From positions 1-33,673 of the forward strand of contig LADV01000336.1 of assembly GCA_000961805.1 (NCBI GenBank): 33,673 nt of DNA, in the 5' to 3' direction. Made by a program: the position numbers and the translations under genes. Shown here one piece after another: positions 15,203-23,810 of this stretch. Below the pieces are notes generated by a model that worked only from the letters and a program-made list of their open reading frames with translations, ran no database searches and was not told where the DNA came from. Positions within the stretch are counted from its first letter, which is position 1. The number at the start of each line of letters is the position of its first letter. The DNA is from Peptococcaceae bacterium BRH_c23 (GTDB lineage: Bacteria; Bacillota_B; Desulfitobacteriia; Desulfitobacteriales; Desulfitobacteriaceae).

Positions 15203-15226
15203 CGATAGTGTCCGGTGACACTATCG
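15203..15226. repeat. Perfect hairpin between arrB and arrD
   Basis: CGATAGTGTC and GACACTATCG, 10-bp arms with a CGGT loop and no T-run on either side. It is 80 bp upstream of arrD and could be an RNA-processing or stabilising hairpin, or a protein-binding site. The function is unknown. Confidence 0.6.
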
Positions 15227-15308
15227 CCGAAGCCGCTAACCCTAAAAGGAACGCTTCGCGGCGAAGGAGGAGTCTCACGATTAGATGAAGCGGGATCGAT
15301 TTAGAGGA

Positions 15309-15336
15309 AGAAGGGGGATAGAAGCCTCCCCCTTCT
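15309..15336 (-). terminator. Hairpin after arrB, probable partial terminator
   Basis: AGAAGGGGGA pairs with TCCCCCTTCT around an 8-nt loop. TCCTCTAAAT follows on the minus strand, so the U-run is weak. It lies 21 bp after arrB and may lower transcription into arrD. Confidence 0.6.
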
Positions 15337-15356
15337 AGTAAAAATGAGAAAAGGGG

Positions 15357-16049
15357 TTAATAGGAACGAACGTAGTATACCTTAGGTTGTGTGCCGGCAT
15401 GCAGTTTTAACTGTTTGAAGCTATATTGAGCAATCAACTTATTGACTTCACTATTAGGATCATCAAAGTCCCCAACAATTCGGGCACCTGCAGGGCAAGA
15501 ATAGACACAGTAAGGCTCTTCCCCTTTAGCTAGACGATGATCACACAAGGTGCATTTTTCTACGATTCCTTTAGGTCTAATCCCAGCATAGGTTGTAGCT
15601 CTATCAGGGTTATAGTAAGGGATTTTCTCCCCAACTTCCTTAGCGGTCTCTTGTCCTGATGAGGTTCCTGCCTCAATAAGCATCGCTTTATCTCTCCAGA
15701 AACCATGCGGCTCTTTAGCGTTAAAGGAAATTACACCATAAGGACAAGCGAGCATACAACTCTTACAACCGATACATTTGTTAGGATCATTTAGGGTTAA
15801 ACCTTGGTCATCCTTATGCATAGCTTTTGTAGGACAAGCTTTGACACAAGACGCATTATCACAGTGATTACAAAGGGTGGGTACAAACTCATAATTTACA
15901 TTAGGGAAAATCCCCGTTGTACGAATTAAGTGGTGAGACCAGAACATATCCCGATCAACGTTATTCTCATTCTTGCAAGATATTTCACAGGCTCCACAGC
16001 CAACGCATTTGTGCAAATCAATAACCATTCCCAATCGTGCCAATGTCAT
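15357..16049 (-). CDS. arrB: Respiratory arsenate reductase, Fe-S subunit
   Basis: A 230-residue electron-transfer subunit with four [4Fe-4S] sites, all Cys present: C15/18/21/25, C60/63/68/72, C92/95/98/102 and C166/169/181/185. It has no signal peptide, so it would be exported with ArrA through the Tat system. It passes electrons from the membrane quinol oxidase ArrC to ArrA. The length is close to ArrB of Shewanella (about 234). The gene follows arrA by 26 bp with a GGAGGTGA site. Closely similar subunits serve polysulfide and thiosulfate reductases; the identity follows from ArrA. Confidence 0.88.
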   Translation of the reverse strand: MTLARLGMVIDLHKCVGCGACEISCKNENNVDRDMFWSHHLIRTTGIFPNVNYEFVPTLCNHCDNASCVKACPTKAMHKDDQGLTLNDPNKCIGCKSCMLACPYGVISFNAKEPHGFWRDKAMLIEAGTSSGQETAKEVGEKIPYYNPDRATTYAGIRPKGIVEKCTLCDHRLAKGEEPYCVYSCPAGARIVGDFDDPNSEVNKLIAQYSFKQLKLHAGTQPKVYYVRSY

Positions 16050-16075
16050 TCACCTCCATATTATTAGATTTATTA

Positions 16076-18607
16076 TTATACTTTCTCTATTTTAATTCTT
16101 GTAACGCCACCGTGACGGGCCGTACTTCCACTCAATCTCTCAAAGTCGGCAGGGAGAATCTCATTGTTATTTCCGCCCCGCGGGGTACGCTTAGCGTAAT
16201 CCAGGGCGGCGATTTTACCATAGGCCCAGTGGCCTTGGCCATAACACTTACCAACAGTTCCGGGTCTTACCCCTTCCCAAAGCTTAGCGGTACAAGTGAT
16301 GCTGCCAGTCGGGGAAGTAATGCGGATGTTATCTCCGGTTTTGATACCGAGTTTTGCTCCATCGGTAGGATTAATTTTAGCTACGTCACCCCAAGCTTCA
16401 TCCCCTGGATCGACATCCTTAAACTCTTGATACCAGAGAGTGTTCGCTGAACGACCTTCTCGGTTAAGTCTTGAACGATGCTCAAAGAAGACGAAGGGAT
16501 ATTCAGCACTCTCTCCCCAACGGAAAGGCTCCTCGTAGTGAGGGACAAAGGCTTGTTCCCCGCGGGCGAGGTATTTTGTGGCTTCCATAATATCGTCGAC
16601 ATTGGTCTTATGCTTTTCGGCATGGCCTTCAAGGGCTTTCTTAAGAGTTTCACTGTAAAATTCAAACTTTTTCGAGACAGTGCCAAAATCTTTCCAGGTT
16701 CCCTTATAGGAATACACTGCAGAATTCCAAACCCCTTTATCTACGAATTCCTGCCAGCCTTTAAGGGTATCCCCTTTTTTCTCTTTGCTCGGATCCCACA
16801 AATTTTGGGTAAACTTTTTAACGGCATACATGTTAAATTCCATTGAGGTCGTGGGAGCCTTACCTGTTTCAGGATCTTTAAACTCATTTTTAAAGTAATC
16901 TAAGAGGTTTGGAAATCCTTTTTTGGCCATTGATTCCGCAATCATCCAGGGAATTTCACTTTCGTCAATTTTTACGTCCCAAATTGGTTCGACAACCCGC
17001 TGTTGGATCGAGGCATAAGCTACTTTATTGGCTTTACTTTTCGTGAACGCCCATTTTTCAAAGGCACTCATAGCTGCAGGGAGCACAATATCGGCATACT
17101 GGGTCATCTCAGCTGGGTTCGTTGTAACGTGGGCATAAAATGGCAGTTGTTCTAGGGCTTGTTCCCAGCGTTGGGCACCAGAACAAGAAAACGCGAAGTT
17201 ATTGAAGTAGCCAATGGACATTTTTACTTCGTAAGGGTCTTTAGCGAGCATGGCGTCCGCTAGACGGTTCGTAACAACTCCACCACCCGTTTTTCCGCTT
17301 TTTAAAGCCGGAAATTCCTTAGTACCGCGTTGGTCAATTTTCTTGTTTTTTGTTCCCTTTTTAGCAATATCATCGAGGTAATTCTCATAGCTCGGAATCG
17401 TTCCAGACGGGACTTTGGAAGCTCTTAAGGTGCCGCCTACATTGTCAACTGAGCCAACTAAGCCGTTCAGAGCATGGGTTGCCATAGCGACATAACCACC
17501 GCGCACTTGCATGGAGGCACCGGGGGATAGCCATGAAATAGCATGAGGAGCGGCCTTGCCAAAGGCTCTGGCAACTCTGATGATTTGATCCGCGGGGACT
17601 CCAGCTCGTTCAGCTGCCCACTCAGGAGTGCGATCTTTTAACTCTAGGTTCCACCATTTAACGACTCCATTAGTATAGTTTTCAGTAAAGGTCTCCTCAG
17701 GAACGGTTTCTCCTTTTTTAAAGAGGTTAATTCCTTCTATGAAATCTCCGACAAATTCCTTATTCCATAACCCCTCGACGAGAAGGACATGAGCGATGGC
17801 GACAGCTAAGGCGCCATCTTCACCAGGAATGACCGGCATCCATTCATCAGACTTGGCTGCTGTTGCCGAAAGGCGGGGATCAATAGAGACAACAGTTGCT
17901 TGGTCTAAAACCTTACCCCACATACTGATGGCATGAGGAACTTGGCGATTCGAGGCTATTGGGTCAGCCCCCCAGAGGAGGACACAACGGGTTTCATCAA
18001 GATCGTAATCCCGATAATCCCAGTACGCTTCTGTGTAATAGGGTCCAAATTTTTCTGCTTCCGCACAAATAGCACTATGGGAAATACCATTCGGAGAGCC
18101 AAAAACTTTAGTAGTGGCATCATAGATAATATCTGCCAAACCGGAGTATCGTCCACGCATGAGCACGTATTTTTCAGGCTCATTATTCTTGCGGAGCTCC
18201 ATCATCTTATCGGTGATGGTGTCTATTGCTTCTTCCCAAGAGATAGGAACAAACTTAGGGTCTTCATTACGGCCTTTTTTAGGATTTGTCCGTTTCATGG
18301 GAACTTTGACTCTATCTGGGTCATAGAGCTGTTGAATGGCGATGTGCGCCCTGGGACATACTTTGCCATGGCTAGCCTTACTATTTGGGTTTCCTTGGAC
18401 TTTGATGACACGCCCATCAACGACATAGGCTTGGATTGCACACCAGGTTGTACACCCTTGACAAGTTGTACTTAACCATTTTCCCTCAACGGATGCTGAT
18501 GTATTTTCACCTTCAGCCAAAGCTTGGAGAGCAGGGAAGCCTGCTCCTGCAACAAGAAGCCCTGTCGCTGCTGAAGCCTGCAGAAATCCTCTGCGTGTGA
18601 TTTTCAT
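16076..18607 (-). CDS. arrA: Respiratory arsenate reductase, molybdopterin catalytic subunit
   Basis: An 843-residue DMSO-reductase-family enzyme that reduces As(V) to As(III) in respiration, outside the cytoplasmic membrane. The Tat signal is ITRRGFLQASAATG. The [4Fe-4S] ligands are C49, C52, C56 and C84. The Mo ligand is C181 in HSAICAEAEKFGP. R153, H177, S178, K186 and Y198 sit exactly 12 positions below the pocket residues I recall for Shewanella ArrA (R165, H189, S190, K198, Y210). Segments targeted by common arrA primers are intact (FVPISWEEA, FVGDF, ELKDRTPEWA). ATG 18607 has GAGGTGG upstream; an ATG 30 nt earlier lacks one. Flanked by arrC and arrB. Confidence 0.92.
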   Translation of the reverse strand: MKITRRGFLQASAATGLLVAGAGFPALQALAEGENTSASVEGKWLSTTCQGCTTWCAIQAYVVDGRVIKVQGNPNSKASHGKVCPRAHIAIQQLYDPDRVKVPMKRTNPKKGRNEDPKFVPISWEEAIDTITDKMMELRKNNEPEKYVLMRGRYSGLADIIYDATTKVFGSPNGISHSAICAEAEKFGPYYTEAYWDYRDYDLDETRCVLLWGADPIASNRQVPHAISMWGKVLDQATVVSIDPRLSATAAKSDEWMPVIPGEDGALAVAIAHVLLVEGLWNKEFVGDFIEGINLFKKGETVPEETFTENYTNGVVKWWNLELKDRTPEWAAERAGVPADQIIRVARAFGKAAPHAISWLSPGASMQVRGGYVAMATHALNGLVGSVDNVGGTLRASKVPSGTIPSYENYLDDIAKKGTKNKKIDQRGTKEFPALKSGKTGGGVVTNRLADAMLAKDPYEVKMSIGYFNNFAFSCSGAQRWEQALEQLPFYAHVTTNPAEMTQYADIVLPAAMSAFEKWAFTKSKANKVAYASIQQRVVEPIWDVKIDESEIPWMIAESMAKKGFPNLLDYFKNEFKDPETGKAPTTSMEFNMYAVKKFTQNLWDPSKEKKGDTLKGWQEFVDKGVWNSAVYSYKGTWKDFGTVSKKFEFYSETLKKALEGHAEKHKTNVDDIMEATKYLARGEQAFVPHYEEPFRWGESAEYPFVFFEHRSRLNREGRSANTLWYQEFKDVDPGDEAWGDVAKINPTDGAKLGIKTGDNIRITSPTGSITCTAKLWEGVRPGTVGKCYGQGHWAYGKIAALDYAKRTPRGGNNNEILPADFERLSGSTARHGGVTRIKIEKV

Positions 18608-18686
18608 GAATTCCACCTCACTTATATTTCTTGACAAACGGGGAGAAGTATTTCGAACTACAATCTTTTGGATGAATGCTAAAGTT

Positions 18687-19601
18687 CTAGAACGGAATAG
18701 GAAGATTAATTTGACCTGCTAAAAGAACAATATGCTTAAACGTAAATCCTCCGACAATGACGAGAGCAGAAAGAGTCAGTGCCATTCCCTTTGTCATTTC
18801 AGCTGTTCTGTCTTTGATAAGGGAATAGAGACTACCCAAGAGAGGAAGGGCCAGCCCACCAATAAGGACTAAACCAGTCCAAAGCCCACCGTATTGATCC
18901 ATCATGCCGTTTGACGCAGTAACCGTTTCCAGCCCCCCACGACTGAGGGAGACTTGCCAGCCCAGTACGAGAATCAGTTGGAGAGCACTTAAGACGCTAA
19001 ATAAAACGGTGAAATTTAAGCCTTTAGTTTCGGATGCAGAAGCTACTTCGCTGCGAACCTTCTGGGATACTCCGAAGGAAATACCCAATTCTTTAATAAG
19101 TAGAAGGAGTGCAGTTCCTCCTAAGAAAGACGATACAAGGAATAAAGCCGTCACCATGCCACCGACCCAGAGCGGGCGACCAAGAGAAGCGAGTAAGAGT
19201 CCATGATATACCCCAACCAAGAGGGCAAATATCGTTCCGAATCCTAGAACTGCTCTGAATAAAGATCCTGAAGTTGTATTTTTGAAGTGAAGCCAGGCGT
19301 AGATTAATGAGAGTAGGATAAAGATCGTTTGGAAAAGGCCTCCCCAAGATGTGACCGATTGGGGATTGAAGTTATAGAGGGTTGTAATAAAGCGTTCGGG
19401 GCGACCAAGTTCGCTCAAGAGGAAAAGAATCCCTCCTCCAACCAATACCGGAGCCAGATAAGCCCCCATTGCTGCGAGTTTGCGATAACGGTTTTTGTCA
19501 TAGACCGTGAGCAGGACAGAGAGAAGGAAGATTCCCACTCCCAACCCTCCGAGGAACAGATCCAAAGTTACACGAATGTCCCATGGAGCATGCCATTCCA
19601 T
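18687..19601 (-). CDS. arrC: NrfD/PsrC-family membrane quinol oxidase subunit of arsenate reductase
   Basis: A 304-residue polytopic membrane protein with about eight hydrophobic segments. The N-terminus (WDIRVTLDLFLGGLGVGIFL) and the SELGRPERF segment are typical of the NrfD/PsrC family. It should oxidise menaquinol and pass electrons to ArrB. It is first in the arrCAB transcript, with AAAGGAGG before its ATG and its own promoter region and upstream terminator. The gap to arrA is 79 bp. Family membership is clear; the role in arsenate respiration follows from its neighbours. Confidence 0.88.
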   Translation of the reverse strand: MEWHAPWDIRVTLDLFLGGLGVGIFLLSVLLTVYDKNRYRKLAAMGAYLAPVLVGGGILFLLSELGRPERFITTLYNFNPQSVTSWGGLFQTIFILLSLIYAWLHFKNTTSGSLFRAVLGFGTIFALLVGVYHGLLLASLGRPLWVGGMVTALFLVSSFLGGTALLLLIKELGISFGVSQKVRSEVASASETKGLNFTVLFSVLSALQLILVLGWQVSLSRGGLETVTASNGMMDQYGGLWTGLVLIGGLALPLLGSLYSLIKDRTAEMTKGMALTLSALVIVGGFTFKHIVLLAGQINLPIPF

Positions 19602-19652
19602 ACATTTACCTCCTTTAATTTGATACGTTTTGCTTTGTACTTACTTTCATTA

Positions 19653-19674
19653 TTACATAGAATGATTTATGTAA
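19653..19674. promoter_or_regulatory. Inverted repeat in the arrC promoter region, candidate ArrR site
   Basis: TTACATA (19653-19659) and TATGTAA (19668-19674) with an 8-nt spacer, 52 bp upstream of the arrC start. The minus strand also offers TTTACA as a -35 element overlapping this repeat. A NarL-type regulator (ArrR) would be expected to bind near here, but the half-sites do not fit the E. coli NarL heptamer fully. Confidence 0.45.
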
Positions 19675-19682
19675 AAATCAGT

Positions 19683-19711
19683 AAAAACCCTAAAAATCTA
19701 TCAGGGTTTTT
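19683..19711 (-). terminator. Second hairpin between arrR and arrC
   Basis: AAAAACCCT pairs with AGGGTTTTT around an 11-nt loop, followed by ACTGATTTTTAC on the minus strand. It backs up the stronger terminator at 19727-19776 and helps insulate arrC from the regulator genes. Confidence 0.65.
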
Positions 19712-19726
19712 GCGAAGGTGGAGATG

Positions 19727-19776
19727 AAAAACCCCAATACCTATTTTAAGCAACTGATCGCTTAAAGGGATTGGGG
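19727..19776 (-). terminator. Terminator of the arrR/arrS regulator operon
   Basis: CCCCAAT (19770-19776 read on minus) pairs with ATTGGGG (19732-19738), with an inner TTTAAGC/GCTTAAA pairing, and is followed by TTTTTC on the minus strand. It separates the sensor operon from arrCAB. Confidence 0.82.
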
Positions 19777-19835
19777 GGATCTTTCCAATCTATATTTTCA
19801 AACACTAACCGCATTTAATGTATTGAGCTTTCTCC

Positions 19836-20483
19836 TCAAATATAGCCTTCTTGCATAGCATAGCGAACGAGTTCCGAACGTCTTTCGCACCCGGTCTTTT
19901 CCATAATTCGCGCCTTATGGGTTTCGACTGTTTTTATGCTGACAGATAATTTTTCTCCAATCTCCTTATTGGTATGCCCTAGGGCAACTAACTTTAAAAC
20001 CTCTGTCTCGCGACCGGTCAAATTAATACTCTTTTTAGAGTCTTCTCTGGTTTCCGGATGGTAGATGGACTGAATAAGCATGTTCGCCATCGCCGGGTGA
20101 AGAAATATCTCTTTCCTGGCCACTGCACGCACTGCCTCTAAAAGTTCAGAATCTGCAGCTTTTTTCAAAACATATCCACTGGCACCTGCCTGCATGGCCT
20201 GCTGAAGATACTCTTCTGCCTCGTGCATGGTCAACATGAGAATTCCGACGTCTGGGTTTAATTGTTTAATCCGGGCAATGGCCTCTATTCCATTCATACC
20301 TGGCATTGAAATGTCCAAAATGACCACATCAGGCTGGTGTAATTGTACCTTTTCCAAGGCCTCTTCTCCGCACACTGCTTCTCCAACCACCACCATATCC
20401 TCCTGAGAATTAAAAAACATTCTTAACCCGGTGCGCAAGATCGTATGGTCATCGACCAGCAACACTCGTGTCTGTTCGCTCAT
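19836..20483 (-). CDS. arrR: NarL/FixJ-family response regulator of the arr locus
   Basis: A 215-residue two-component regulator. The receiver domain (1-120) has the acidic pair D11/D12 and the phosphoacceptor D57 in VVILDISMPGMNG. The C-terminal LuxR-type helix-turn-helix is LTGRETEVLKLVALGHTNKEI through VSIKTVETHKARI (about 150-205). The start overlaps the kinase stop by 4 bp (ATGA), so the two are co-translated. It probably turns on arrCAB in response to arsenate through the kinase. The symbol follows the naming used for Desulfitobacterium arr clusters, from memory. Confidence 0.88.
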   Translation of the reverse strand: MSEQTRVLLVDDHTILRTGLRMFFNSQEDMVVVGEAVCGEEALEKVQLHQPDVVILDISMPGMNGIEAIARIKQLNPDVGILMLTMHEAEEYLQQAMQAGASGYVLKKAADSELLEAVRAVARKEIFLHPAMANMLIQSIYHPETREDSKKSINLTGRETEVLKLVALGHTNKEIGEKLSVSIKTVETHKARIMEKTGCERRSELVRYAMQEGYI

Positions 20484-21970
20484 GCTTTTCCCCCCCTTTC
20501 TAGCGGCAACCTGACATAAAGCGTAGTCCCCCTACCCGGTTCGGATTCAATCTCGAAGGTTCCGCCAAACAGTGCTGACCGTTCTTCCATACCGGCAAGC
20601 CCTAGATTTTGACGTCCCTGGTTTCTTTCACTTATAACCTGCTCTACGTTAAATCCTACTCCATCATCTTCAATAATCAAATTCACACTTTCGGGGCGAA
20701 TCTCCAAAACGATACTTACGTTACGAGCCTTGGCGTATTTGGCTACATTTGTCAGGGCTTCTTGCACAATTCGGTACAGAATCGTCTCTACTTCACTTGG
20801 TAAGCGTTCCATCACTTGATTATGAACTTCAAGATCTACCACCATGCTGTCCTGTTTGCGTTTGTATTCAGTGACATAACGTTCCAGAGCCGCAATCAAA
20901 CCCATATCGTCTAATACCGTAGGGCGCAGTTCAACTGCTAGGCGATGTACATCTTCTAAGGTCAAGTAGGCAACTCTTCTCAAGTCTTCCGCCATCCCTC
21001 TTGTTTGTTCCAAGTCACTTTCCTGACTTAGAAGTTTCAGCCCAATGATCAAGGACGTCAAACTTTGACCCGTCTCATCATGAAGTTCGCGGGCTATTCG
21101 CTTTCTCTCCTCTTCCTGCGCCGTAATCACTTTATTTAGTAATTGTTGGCGAATTTGTTCTTTGTCCATTAGCTCTGCCAATAAGGCTTCTCTTTCTTGA
21201 GTATATCGTTCCAAACTCTTCGCCATTCCATTAAACGAACGACCGAGCTGTCCGATCTCATCCTCCCCCCCAATGCTCACTCGTTGGCTTAAATCTCCTT
21301 CAGCAACGGCTATGCTCGCATCCACCAAGCGCTTTATAGGTCTCGTCAAAAGATGAGACATGATAAAGCCACCGAACAAACCTAAGATAGTAATTCCAAT
21401 AGTTGTGACCATCAGCTTTATTGAGAGAGCATTAATGGTTCGATTCATATTGGCTTCAGACATACCGATACGTACCCAACCTGTATTTTTCCCCAGTGGG
21501 ACTAGGACATCAAGGATAACACCCTCCTCGGAATCGACTTCTATTACATTCGCTCCGGTAGAGTCTTTCTCAAGTTGACGTAATTCCAGCAAACCCACTG
21601 GAATCCCTTGTCCGAAGTTATGCGCAACCAATTGTCCCTTCTCATCTAAAATAAGAACATAGCGAACATCTTCATTATGCAATGCAACCGCTTTTGTCTT
21701 CTCATAAAGGCCGATTAAATCCCCCACGAGTATCAGATCCATGCTTTCAGCAGCTACTTCGTTCCCAATCGTAACCGCTCGTTTCCTTATTTGATCATCT
21801 AATATTTCGGTCATATTAGACCGCATATCAATAATAACAGTTAAGCCTAATAAGCATATAAATACTCCAACAATCCCCATAATTTTGACGGAAAGAGGGA
21901 CCGCCTCTTGGATTTTTTGAAGTGTTCGAGAAGTCAAATACTCAGTAATTCTTTTCGTCTTTTTAATCAT
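20480..21970 (-). CDS. arrS: Membrane sensor histidine kinase of the arr locus
   Basis: A 496-residue NarX-like kinase. Membrane segments lie at about 28-48 and 187-207, with an extracytoplasmic sensor region between. A HAMP domain follows (about 203-255). The HisKA_3 phosphoacceptor is H297 (ERKRIARELHDETGQ). The C-terminal ATPase has NVAKYAKA, DDGVGF and GLAGMEERSALFGG. The start codon abuts the stop of the PhnD-family gene with no spacing. The arrangement PhnD-like protein, kinase, regulator parallels the AioX-AioS-AioR arsenite sensor, so ArrS probably reads the bound state of the binding protein. Confidence 0.87.
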   Translation of the reverse strand: MIKKTKRITEYLTSRTLQKIQEAVPLSVKIMGIVGVFICLLGLTVIIDMRSNMTEILDDQIRKRAVTIGNEVAAESMDLILVGDLIGLYEKTKAVALHNEDVRYVLILDEKGQLVAHNFGQGIPVGLLELRQLEKDSTGANVIEVDSEEGVILDVLVPLGKNTGWVRIGMSEANMNRTINALSIKLMVTTIGITILGLFGGFIMSHLLTRPIKRLVDASIAVAEGDLSQRVSIGGEDEIGQLGRSFNGMAKSLERYTQEREALLAELMDKEQIRQQLLNKVITAQEEERKRIARELHDETGQSLTSLIIGLKLLSQESDLEQTRGMAEDLRRVAYLTLEDVHRLAVELRPTVLDDMGLIAALERYVTEYKRKQDSMVVDLEVHNQVMERLPSEVETILYRIVQEALTNVAKYAKARNVSIVLEIRPESVNLIIEDDGVGFNVEQVISERNQGRQNLGLAGMEERSALFGGTFEIESEPGRGTTLYVRLPLERGGKA

Positions 21971-22939
21971 TTAAGTTAAACCCACTTCTTGTGCCATTAC
22001 CTGTATTTTTTCATAGATTCCTTGGTCTGGATGAACAAAACGATCAAAATGCAAAAGTTCCATGGCTTTTCGCCCCTGTTCATTCATATGCATGGTCAGC
22101 AAAATGTTTTTCAAAGTGGCAGTAAGCTCTGGATCAGCCTTATGCGAAACAACAACCGGAGGGTTCCCCATCGCTTCTGATTGATCAATCACTTTAATCT
22201 TTCCCACGATGCTTGCATCACGTGCTACCGTCAGGTCATAAATCAAGCTGTCCACAGCGGCTCCATCAACAATGCCTTCAGCCACCGCTCGAATCGACTT
22301 ATCATGACTATACGTAAAAATCGTCTGCCCAAAAAAATCATCAGGTTGATATCCCTTTCTTTTTAGCATCACTTGAGGTGCAATACGACCTGAAAACGAT
22401 AAAGGGTCCATATAAGCGAAGGATTTTCCTTTCAAGTCTATAAGCGACGATGCTTTGGACGATGAAGGAGCGACGATATAGGAACTATACGTAGTAGACC
22501 CCGCAATTTGGGGAGTAACGAGAATTTGTTTGATTTGATTAGCCCCGCTGTCCCCCATTAGAGCCCCTGAACAGATGAACCCTAATTGAACTTCCCCAGC
22601 TTCGATCAGACGATTTGTCTCAGTGTAATTTTGCCTTTGAACCATCTTAACCTTCATATTGACACGCTCTCCGATGATATTAAGCAAATCTCCATAAAGA
22701 TTAACATTTTCCATAGGCGAGATGACAGAAGCCACCGCAATATTTAACACAGGCTTTCCCTCCAATTCAGGTTCCTGTTTCGGAGGAGTCTGTAGTTGAG
22801 AAAGCTGAATTTTAGGACGTTCTTGGTTAGTCTTGAAGTTCCAGAATCCCGAGGCCGCTGTTCCTAGAATTCCTAGCTGAACAATACCTAAAGCACCCAT
22901 CCAAATTACTTCTCGACGTGTAAAATCATTTTTGGACAT
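21971..22939 (-). CDS. arrT: PhnD-family periplasmic-type binding protein, probable arsenate/oxyanion sensor
   Basis: A 322-residue phosphate/phosphonate-type substrate-binding protein. The N-terminus has a twin-arginine-like signal (DFTRREVIWMGALGIVQ) that may stay as a membrane anchor. The binding domain starts near KPVLNIAVASVISPMENVNLYGDLLNIIGE and shows the PhnD-type GDLLNIIGERV, VQLGFICSGA and DLKGKSFAYMDP blocks. ATG 22939 is chosen because GGAGGG lies 6 nt upstream. No ABC ATPase or permease gene is nearby, so a sensory role with ArrS is more likely than transport. The ligand is inferred from context: arsenate, arsenite or phosphate. Confidence 0.82.
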   Translation of the reverse strand: MSKNDFTRREVIWMGALGIVQLGILGTAASGFWNFKTNQERPKIQLSQLQTPPKQEPELEGKPVLNIAVASVISPMENVNLYGDLLNIIGERVNMKVKMVQRQNYTETNRLIEAGEVQLGFICSGALMGDSGANQIKQILVTPQIAGSTTYSSYIVAPSSSKASSLIDLKGKSFAYMDPLSFSGRIAPQVMLKRKGYQPDDFFGQTIFTYSHDKSIRAVAEGIVDGAAVDSLIYDLTVARDASIVGKIKVIDQSEAMGNPPVVVSHKADPELTATLKNILLTMHMNEQGRKAMELLHFDRFVHPDQGIYEKIQVMAQEVGLT

Positions 22940-22971
22940 TACTTTCCCTCCGTTCAGCAATTGCTTATTTA

Positions 22972-23490
22972 TTAAAAAGACTTGGGCATTCGTTTAATCC
23001 AAAATCCGCCCTTGAAATTTTTGGGTTCATAAGAGACAACAAACGCTTTAGGACAGAGCTTATCGAGGATGTCAATTAGCTGGCGCTCATTACTCCTCTT
23101 GGCCAAAACCTGCATCATGAGCCGTGGACCATCCTTGCCATCAGCTAACCAGGAAGTGACACCATAACCATACTCCCGTAGTTTGGACGGTATTTCTGTT
23201 TCAACACAATCCACAGTCACTTGAACCGTGACATAACCCAAGGCAATATACTCCTCGATTCGACTGCCGATATACACCCCTAAACCATAACCGATACAAT
23301 AAGCTGCTAGATTCCAATAATTATCAAGGTTTTTCAGAACAATCCTTAACCCCATCATATAGACAAAAATCTCAACTACGGAAAGAATGGATGCTAAAAT
23401 TCTCTGCCCTTTTATGACGAAAATCATACGCAAAGTGCACATAGATACGTAGACAACGTTAATTCCAATGATGATTAGAATAAGTTTCAT
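22972..23490 (-). CDS. DUF2179/UPF0316-family membrane protein
   Basis: A 172-residue protein with three N-terminal hydrophobic segments (about 1-20, 30-52, 60-80) and a soluble C-terminal domain typical of DUF2179 (TVQVTVDCVETEIPSKLREYG, then VTSWLADGKDGPRLMMQVLAKR). ATG 23490 has GGAGG 5 nt upstream; an earlier in-frame ATG overlaps that site. It is the first gene of the arr regulator run, 32 bp before arrT. The family has no firm function; the C-terminal domain is like those thought to bind small ligands. Its link to arsenic here is only positional. Confidence 0.82.
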   Translation of the reverse strand: MKLILIIIGINVVYVSMCTLRMIFVIKGQRILASILSVVEIFVYMMGLRIVLKNLDNYWNLAAYCIGYGLGVYIGSRIEEYIALGYVTVQVTVDCVETEIPSKLREYGYGVTSWLADGKDGPRLMMQVLAKRSNERQLIDILDKLCPKAFVVSYEPKNFKGGFWIKRMPKSF

Positions 23491-23738
23491 TATATCCTCC
23501 ATTTTAGCTGCTTGATTTACTTCCTATATTCTACCTTTTTAATTTCATATTGTCACCGAATAGATCTGATTTCTATAATCCAACTTTTGGGATTAGACTT
23601 ATTTCCTGTATACACCTAATTCTGTCCGATAAGGAAACCGACATAAAAACTCCCTCCAGTGAGGAAAGCGATGGCGGGAAACATTTTTCTCATTGTCTCA
23701 TCCTTATTATTATGAGTGCTTGAGCCATGCGTGGCGCA

Positions 23739-23782
23739 CGACTCGGAGGCAGGTGAATATCTTCACACCTGCCTCCGAGTCG
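23739..23782. repeat. 17-bp perfect GC-rich inverted repeat
   Basis: Arms 23739-23755 and 23766-23782 (CGACTCGGAGGCAGGTG and its complement) around a 10-nt loop. A further GCG/CGC pairing follows with one bulged A. There is no T-run. The GC content stands out against the AT-rich flanks. It could be a dispersed REP-like hairpin, a stranded mobile-element end or a transcription barrier. Confidence 0.85.
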
Positions 23783-23789
23783 CGCAGTC

Positions 23790-23810
23790 TCTCCCGCATA
23801 TAGCGGGAGA
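23790..23810. repeat. 8-bp perfect hairpin adjacent to the 17-bp repeat
   Basis: TCTCCCGC (23790-23797) pairs with GCGGGAGA (23803-23810) around ATATA. It follows the larger hairpin by 7 bp. The paired layout suggests one two-hairpin element rather than two independent terminators. Confidence 0.75.

Noticed and set aside
17956..18475. Long open frames on both strands within arrA
   Set aside because: They are shadows of arrA, whose frame is intact and carries all cofactor and pocket residues.
23739..23782. The 17-bp hairpin as a simple rho-independent terminator
   Set aside because: No T-run follows on either strand, and it lies 57 bp or more from the nearest gene end.
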